Origin: Cudoniella acicularis
Lineage: Eukaryota; Ascomycota; Leotiomycetes; Helotiales; Helotiaceae
Assembly (NCBI GenBank): GCA_013054445.1
Contig: JAAMPI010000801.1
Location: 1 to 25,472 of the forward strand
DNA length: 25,472 nucleotides
Direction: 5' to 3'
How positions within the stretch are numbered: the first letter of the stretch is position 1; each line of letters starts with the position of its first letter. The position numbers and the translations under genes were made by a program. Positions 20,151-25,472 of the stretch are shown here, piece by piece. The notes beneath the pieces are model-generated. The model was not told where the DNA came from and searched no databases. It worked only from the letters and a program-made list of their open reading frames with translations.

Positions 20151-20444
20151 ATCCAAATCACTAACGCCACACTAACGCCGCTTTATCTCGCTTGAGAAAA
20201 GAACTCAGAAAAAATCATAAGCCGATATAAAATATAATTATAGTATAAGTAACTCGTATAAACTTACAATTCTGAAAAATGCTATTAAATCGCATTTATT
20301 ACACACTAAATATAAGCTTATAAGTAAGCTAATTCTATTACGCAGGTAGTTGTTATAAAAGCTTGATTTAAGTGACATAGGAGGGGGATATCGCTTGTTA
20401 AAATGGCATGAGTGCCTGAAAGCTTGGCGAGTACAGGGGTTAAA

Positions 20445-20491
20445 GTGCGTGTGTTGGTGCCTTGTAGCCTGATGCCCAAATAATCGATCCC
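20445..20491 (-). repeat. inverted repeat copy 2
   Basis: The partner of 20104-20150, separated from it by 294 bp. Its continuation to the right runs into the end of the HET pseudogene. Confidence 0.8.
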
Positions 20492-20598
20492 AGAGTAATG
20501 GCCCCTCCTCTTACAAGAATAATTTAAAGGATAACTCGTATTACCCTTGTGCTCCAGTTGGTCGGAATCATCTCGACTGTATTTTCCAGCTTGTGGAA

Positions 20599-21779
20599 CT
20601 ATTTCCCGTATGAGATTGATTGGGTAATACATATTGTCGAGTCTTCAAATGTATTACCTTCACCCAGTGGGATCAATGCTATTTCATGTGCTCGCACCCT
20701 CCCGTATGTCTGATCTCGATTTGGCAATCTTTGCAAATACACGTACAGAAGCATGTGACTCTCTGTTTGGCAGTTGAGGCAGGCAAGGTACTCGATGCCT
20801 TGAGAGTGTTGTCTATCTTTCCGCTTGAGTAGTAAAGTCATACGTAATCCCCTACTGTTAGAGAGTGTGGATCACCCCAGGGATGCCGCGGAGTGTCGAG
20901 ATTGATGGACGAGTGGATTAGGAGCTCTGATTATTGCTATGTGGGAGCCTAAGCTTTTCGGTGTAACACTTTTGAGGGTTCCGAACTCTCGAGGGGAGCT
21001 TGCTAAGAGTCCTCGACAAGTTGATAATGGTTGGGCATCCCTTGCTAACTAAGAAAAAGACAGTGGTCTTCTGTTCCTCTTATAATCTCCTCTTGAAGTC
21101 GAGTGAAGGCTTTCAAGCCCTCTTCCCCATAGAGTAGTGGCATATTGACATGGAACAAGCCCATGAGGCAGTAAGCGATATCTTCTGCTCTGGTGGTAGT
21201 CCTTTCTGATGTCCAAGACATCCTCTGTGAGACATTACAGGCTTACGGCTCTTCACCTCCAAGGACATGTATATCGATACCAGTGATGTCGCATAAGGTG
21301 TTCCGAAGACTTCTCTTAGAACCAATATTATTCCAAGTCTTACCGTAAAACTCGACTTGCGAGGGTGCAATAAGCTCCTGTAGCGTCCATCCTCTCGTAA
21401 ACCACCTTCTCGGCCGGAGTAACTCAAGAATTTGCAGGTCTGACGTATTGGACGACACAGTGACATTTTCCAGATAAGCATAGCAGATCTTGGCAAGATT
21501 ATACCATTTGTACATTGAGTTGATAGCCTCCGAGAGCTCTGCGCTGCTGCATTTGTCAATACAGCACGTGTCCATCCAGGCATAATCGAAGCAATCCCGA
21601 GCCGCTTGAGCACAGAAATTCTGCAGCTTGATGTGCCCTTTCATCTTGTCGACATCAGGCCCCTGTATGTCTTGAAAGGAAACTTCTTCTTCGCCCCATG
21701 TGTGTGACAAGATGACATAGTCGGGGATCCAGTCAGAGATAAACTCAAGTTGCAAGGTTATCGAGTTGATCAGGCGCAT
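20599..21779 (-). pseudogene. second HET-domain protein (HET-E/vegetative-incompatibility type), broken
   Basis: ATG at 21779-21777 starts MRLINSITLQLEF. A 178-residue intact piece holds all HET blocks: YVILSHTWGEEEVSFQD (residues 21-37), YAWMDTCCIDKCSSAELSEA (66-85), and RRWFTRGWTLQELIAPS (124-140), then ITGIDIHVLGGEEP. TAA at 21245-21243 ends it. In the same frame the family continues with SQRMSW, EDIAYCLMGLFHVNMPLLYG and KAFTRLQEEIIRGTEDH, then TAG at 21047-21045 and 21005-21003. After a frameshift, 20841-20599 reads GLRMTLLLKRKD, YLACLNCQTESHM, YVYLQRLPNRDQTYGRVR and HEIALIPLGE, the usual C-terminal region of these proteins. This is a different HET subclass from 3160-5613. No NACHT or WD40 part is present. 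Confidence 0.87.
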
Positions 21780-22359
21780 TCTGGGAAGCCTGCAACCCTG
21801 CAGCAAAATCGATGTGAAGTAAGGGTGCTAAACGTGATTCCTTGAAACAGCTATAAAAGAACGCAACATCAAGTTGAGAGATTGTTAGAGCCAAGGCGGA
21901 ACAGGATGCCCGAAGAAGAATAAGAGAAGATCCAAACAAATATATTCTAGGCAGCCGCACGACTTCCACTAAATAGACAGAGATTATAGTGGGGACGTCG
22001 GTGAAAAATTTTTGTACGACCTCACTGTCCAATAGCATAATCATGAAACTATACTGAGCCGTAGCTTCACCATCGCCAACGACTAATGTGGTGGAAACGT
22101 CCAATTAGAGATGTGCTATTTGACAATTGGCCCATGGACTAGGAATGTGATCGCGCGCAGTGGGTTTGGATTTAAGGCGGCCTTTTTAGTCGTGACTTGG
22201 AGTGGGTATTTCAGATAGCCTGTAAAACACCTCGTCTCGGCTTTTGAGTCAATGCAGTGGGTCTCTTTGGCGCGAGCCGAATAGTATTTCTGGTGGAGTC
22301 TCATCTTTCTGCAGATGTTGGGAATGAAGAATCTGGTGACATCGGCTCATTGAAGAAAC
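21780..22359. other. intergenic, no gene seen
   Basis: Between the HET remnant start and the palC stop. A 119-codon minus-strand frame (22104-21745) overlaps the HET start in another frame and has no recognisable domain, so I leave it out. Confidence 0.45.
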
Positions 22360-23837
22360 TCAATAGTAATTGCTGTTACCAGAGTAGTCTCCCTTGGTAC
22401 CAGGAAACGCGCCCACCGGCTCTGGGTCTTCTCCCTCCTCCTCTGAGCTCAACTCGCTACCATAGTTATCGGCTTGATCTGGAGGAGCTCTCATGCCCTC
22501 AAGAACCGAAACATCGAGAACAGCAGGAACGAATGGTTTGAGGCTATGAATTTCTCGACCCGATGGCATTGAGGACATCAAGGGACCAATTGGAGGTATT
22601 ACTTGAGTGTTAATCTGCCGAAATCATCAGTTTTGGTTTGATCAAAGACGCAAATGCTTACTGTGTCATTCATCTTCGTCCACTTCTCCTCGAGCATCTC
22701 CAAAACTCTGCCCTCCTCCATTCTCCCTGCATCGGACCCCCAAGCGGCCCCTTTCTCAATTTTTTTATCTTCGCGCTTTTCTGTCCACTCTTTTTTGAAT
22801 CTTCCAAAACTCAACCCCTTCTTACCACCATCTTCTTTCGAAGACAACTTCAATTCATGCATTCCAGCATGCAGCCACGCTATTCCAGTGCCCGTCTGAC
22901 CACCAAGCTCAGCATCAATGCCAAAGAACCTGCACGCCTTCCCGCGCCCCGTTCTCCTAAGATCCTCAACGTATTTCAGCAAATCTGAATCGACTTTTCC
23001 TATGCCGGAGCCTGTGCTAAGCAATGAGTGAGCATTCGAGGCATGCTCGGAAGCAGCAAGGCACAGCCGAGCAAAAAGATGAGCCCGTACTTTTGGGATG
23101 TCAGGAGCCTTAATCATCCAATCTTTGTCGTTCTTGTTGCGCTCCTGCGCGACGACTGCTGGGTAGGGGTCATCTTTCAACACTGCCAAGAGAGTTGCTT
23201 CGGCCATTGCCAGGGATGACAGAGCTCGGAAGGTAGATTTGCTGATGTCGATATAAGGAGAATCCGTTGGGACTTGGTCTGAGCGAGTGGCGAGATAGTC
23301 ATGGACTGAGGCAGCAGACAGCAAGTGTTTTGTGGCTGTGGTAATTGCAAGAGTACGTTGTTCGGCGCTTGGTGATGATGTTGCAGAGGAATATAAAGGG
23401 TGAAGAGAAGCTCGTGAAAGTAGAGTTTGGACATATCCGAGTGTTGAGAGGACAAAGTAGACCTCGTACTCCAGTGATTTGATTTTTAACCTAGCCAATT
23501 CCCGTCCAGGTATGGCACTATCAGAAAGCGTGGGTCTCCATTCTAAGGTTGGAGTGGACTTCAACACTACATCAAGCTCCTCTCCCGCAACAGGCTGACA
23601 TCCAAGGCCAGCATCGACAGCAAGAAGATACGGAATGTAGTTATTTAGACTTATGAGGATGTTCCCGAGATTGGATGACTGCTCATGCGGCGGCAGACGC
23701 TTGTGTTTCTTCAGCGCGTCCCGGAGCACTCCCCGGTAAGTGCTTGCTGACAACGGTAGAGATGGATGAGAATCACTGCTGAAGAATTTTGAAAAAGAAA
23801 ATGCAGAAGTCGTTGGGAGCGTGAAAGGGAAAGGCAT
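22360..23837 (-). CDS. palC: pH-response regulator PalC, BRO1-domain protein
   Basis: PalC is part of the fungal ambient-pH pathway: it links the plasma-membrane Pal sensors to ESCRT-III at cortical sites and so promotes proteolytic activation of PacC. Exon 1 (23837-22662, 392 codons) starts [19 protein letters not shown], then [20 protein letters not shown] and [18 protein letters not shown], followed by the helical BRO1-like body (about residues 5-380). A 47-nt intron (22661-22615, GTAAGC...GGCAG) joins NDT to [20 protein letters not shown]; exon 2 ends at TGA 22362-22360. Total 476 residues, close to known PalC proteins (about 500). The acidic tail [17 protein letters not shown] is typical. 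An upstream in-frame TTG gives no usable start, so ATG 23837 is chosen. No damage is seen. Confidence 0.92.
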
Positions 23838-24262
23838 GATGGGGATGGTGGGTGAGGGCAAGATGTCTCCAGCTCCAGTGGTTGTCGCGTCCTTGCTTAA
23901 ATGCGAATAGCTTCGATGTTAAGAACGGAGGAGAGTAGCTAGTTGGTGAAGAGAAGCAGTAATATCATCTTTTATGAAGATTTAAGAGTATGTGATGTTC
24001 ATAAAATCGTGAAGGAGGTGGTTGTGTTGTGAAACTTGAGTTGATGTTCATCGCTTGGCATGGCTGGCGAGACTGAAATTTTAGCGGCACGAGTGGGTGC
24101 ACGTAGAAAGCCCTCTCGATCAATACGTCACTGGCGGGGGATAAACAAGCTCTTATTGAGAAGAATTCACAAGTATGATTCTTTCAAAATCACATAATAT
24201 TTTAAGTCCAAATTGAGTACTGGAAGATCATCCCGATCGTACTTCATATTTCATACCAAATC
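23838..24262. promoter_or_regulatory. divergent promoter region of palC and the small hydrophilic gene
   Basis: 425 bp separate two divergent starts. A PacC-type hexamer GCCAAG lies on the minus strand at 24059-24054 (plus strand CTTGGC), about 220 bp upstream of palC. A single hexamer is expected often by chance, so this is only a pointer. Confidence 0.35.
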
Positions 24263-24688
24263 ATGTCCGCTTCTAAGGATCAATCCACCCTCAATTCAGC
24301 TCGAGCTGGAACTACCTTCGGAGCTAATGATACCCAAGATTCTTCAAAGGCAACCCCCGCTACATTTGTAGGTTCAGCTGCAGCTGCTGGGCATGGCGAC
24401 CATCCACAAGGCAATGCCGACGATAGCAATGCTACCATGCCAGGATCCAAGGTTGGTCCGCAGAACGAAGATCTTGAAGGCGAGCAGATGTGAGCTCCCG
24501 GAGAAGGACGGGTCATGGATGCCCAATTTGACAAGGAGAGTGCCGGTTGGGGAGAGCAAGACAGCTTGACAAAGAATCTGGATAGACAGAAAGCAGAGTA
24601 GAAGGATGCGAGGGAGGATAAACAAGCGCAACGGAGTGAAGGAGCGCATATTGGAAGCGCTGGAGCCGAGTTGAAAATGAGGGATTAG
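24263..24688 (+). pseudogene. small hydrophilic (LEA-like) fungal protein with two in-frame stops
   Basis: ATG 24263 opens MSASKDQSTLNSARAGTTFG, an Ala/Gly/Asp/Asn-rich, Cys-free sequence. It stops at TGA 24491-24493 (codon 77) just after EDLEGEQM. The same frame goes on APGEGRVMDAQFDKESAGWG, QDSLTKNLDRQKAEQ-like text, meets TAG at 24599-24601 (codon 113), and ends EGAHIGSAGAELKMRD with TAG 24686-24688; 141 residues if read through. From memory, small stress-type fungal proteins of this kind continue after EGEQM with R-A-P-G-E-G, so TGA would be a former CGA and TAG a former CAG. The frame beyond both stops keeps its composition, so decay is recent. A 76-residue short form could still be made. 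Confidence 0.65.
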
Positions 24689-24828
24689 GTTCTGTGTAGA
24701 GAAGATTTTAATGGATGGTTGCTTTCTCAAGCTTTCCCCTAGACTGGTATTTGCAGATCAGATATCGTACATCCCAATTATTTGCCTTTCCCAAACGCCG
24801 TCGCAATGCTGAAAGCAATATCGTCACC

Positions 24829-25472
24829 CTAGAATTCCATATCCTCCATAACTTCGTCTCCTAACGAGCTCAATGCAGATGATTGTCGCCTTGAGGATAT
24901 TAGCGATGTTGACTTAGTAGGCTTCTTCAGCTTCTCCGCCCATTCCTTCAAACTCGTAGCCTCCCCTCCCTCTACTCTTATAGCGCGAGGTTCCGCTGGT
25001 CTGCCTAGTATTGTACCATTGTATCTCGAATCTTCGTCCGCCGTGCTGTGTTTCTTTTTGAGAACTGCAAATGGTCAGCATAACTCCAGCTATACCGTAT
25101 TCCAGCAGACAGACCTGATAAATAATCCTCCTCTGCGCCATCTCCACCTTCGAGTGCAATTCTCCGGATCTCTTTATTCCCCGGACCCTTTGCCCAAGCC
25201 ACGAAAGCATCAACGCCCCGCGCATCTTCCTCGCCGCCAAACTCTTGATCCATGAGGGTTGCCTCGGGATACAGGATACCGCAATCTTGCATTGCCATTC
25301 TTACATCCTGAAGCGATATTTCCAGCGAAAGTTCTGGTTCTGTGTGATTGATAGCGGCATGGGCTTTAGCATGTTCGGTAAGCGTAACCATATATCTCGC
25401 CGCAATATCTGTGAAGGCATCGAGTACTGAGGGTCTTGTCGAGTGAAAACCTGCTGCACGGAGAATGTGAAG
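24829..25472 (-). CDS. bromodomain-associated histone-fold protein (TAF3/TAF8-like TFIID subunit), 5' part outside window
   Basis: The frame enters at the right edge as HILRAAGFHSTRPSVLDAFT then DIAARYMVTLTEHAKAHA, the bromodomain-associated (BTP) histone-fold found in TFIID subunits TAF3 and TAF8. The text after it, SLQDVRMAMQDCGILYPEA and GVDAFVAWAKGPGNKEIRRI, is typical of fungal members. A 50-nt intron (25114-25065; donor GTCTGT, less common, branch GCTGACC, acceptor GCAG) joins YLS to VLKKKHSTADEDSRYNGTIL. The C-terminus reads GRPAEPRAIRVEGGEA, SLKEWAEKL, ending DEVMEDMEF at TAG 24831-24829. It would act in the nucleus in RNA polymerase II initiation by pairing with TAF10. The choice of TAF3 over TAF8 is a guess; no PHD finger follows, as is normal in fungal TAF3. 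The start codon lies beyond 25472. Confidence 0.84.

Larger units (their letters stand above)
19594..20598. other. intergenic with an inverted repeat
   Basis: 19594-19900 is the region upstream of the Rossmann-fold remnant. A 13-bp word TTGGCGAGTACAG occurs at 19899-19911 and again at 20424-20436. 20104-20150 and 20445-20491 form a 47-bp inverted repeat. 20200-20330 is strongly AT-rich. Short frames here read YWGIDYLG and YSGIDYLG but belong to no family I know. Confidence 0.5.

Noticed and set aside
21745..22104. 119-codon minus-strand frame upstream of the HET pseudogene
   Set aside because: It overlaps the HET start in another frame and contains no recognisable domain or sensible composition.
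23838..23861. Eight extra residues at the PalC N-terminus
   Set aside because: The frame is open but the upstream codon is TTG; known PalC proteins start MPFPF, matching ATG 23837.
1..25472. CRISPR array, bacterial operon or phage genes
   Set aside because: Introns, HET, palC and TFIID-type genes show a fungal nuclear context, and no regularly spaced repeats are present.

Overview
The window looks like nuclear DNA of a filamentous ascomycete (Pezizomycotina; a leotiomycete is my guess from protein flavour only). Three things point there: short spliceosomal introns of 46-80 nt with GTAAGT-like donors and CTAAC/CTGAC-like branch sites, heterokaryon-incompatibility (HET) genes plus a palC orthologue, and transposons whose broken codons are almost all C-to-T or G-to-A changes, as expected from repeat-induced point mutation (RIP). 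All calls are from reading the sequence; nothing was searched against a database.

Layout. 1-1602 has no recognisable gene. 1603-2964 is a complete but dead Tc1/mariner element with matching ends. 3160-5613 is a long broken HET gene. 5614-6892 is AT-rich and repeat-like. 6893-7183 is a small intact Cys-rich gene with one intron. 8041-14139 carries four small enzyme genes: an EthD-domain protein (broken), a VOC/glyoxalase-fold protein (intact), a zinc alcohol dehydrogenase (broken, minus strand) and a short-chain dehydrogenase (one apparent frameshift). A second dead Tc1/mariner element (9423-10802) sits among them. 15067-15959 is an intact four-helix membrane protein gene. 16729-18613 is a transposon graveyard: the 5' half of a Fot1/pogo element, LTR-like and fold-back repeats, and six ambiguous bases. 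18614-19593 is a broken Rossmann-fold (NmrA-like) gene. 20104-20491 holds an inverted repeat. 20599-21779 is a second, different HET pseudogene.

From about 22360 to the right edge the DNA is core-like: palC (pH-signalling BRO1-domain protein), a small hydrophilic-protein gene with two stop codons, and the 5'-truncated part of a histone-fold TFIID-type subunit running off the window.

The overall picture is an accessory, repeat-rich compartment where genes decay, next to a core segment with intact genes. Of about eleven protein genes outside transposons, five look intact (Cys-rich protein, VOC, membrane protein, palC, TFIID-type subunit), one is borderline (SDR) and five are broken (two HET, EthD, ADH, NmrA-like); the small hydrophilic gene carries two stops. 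I did not find a convincing new multi-gene system. The most useful leads are the decaying enzyme island, the recurrent single-base deletions that could be real decay or assembly error, and several precise structural oddities in the repeats.
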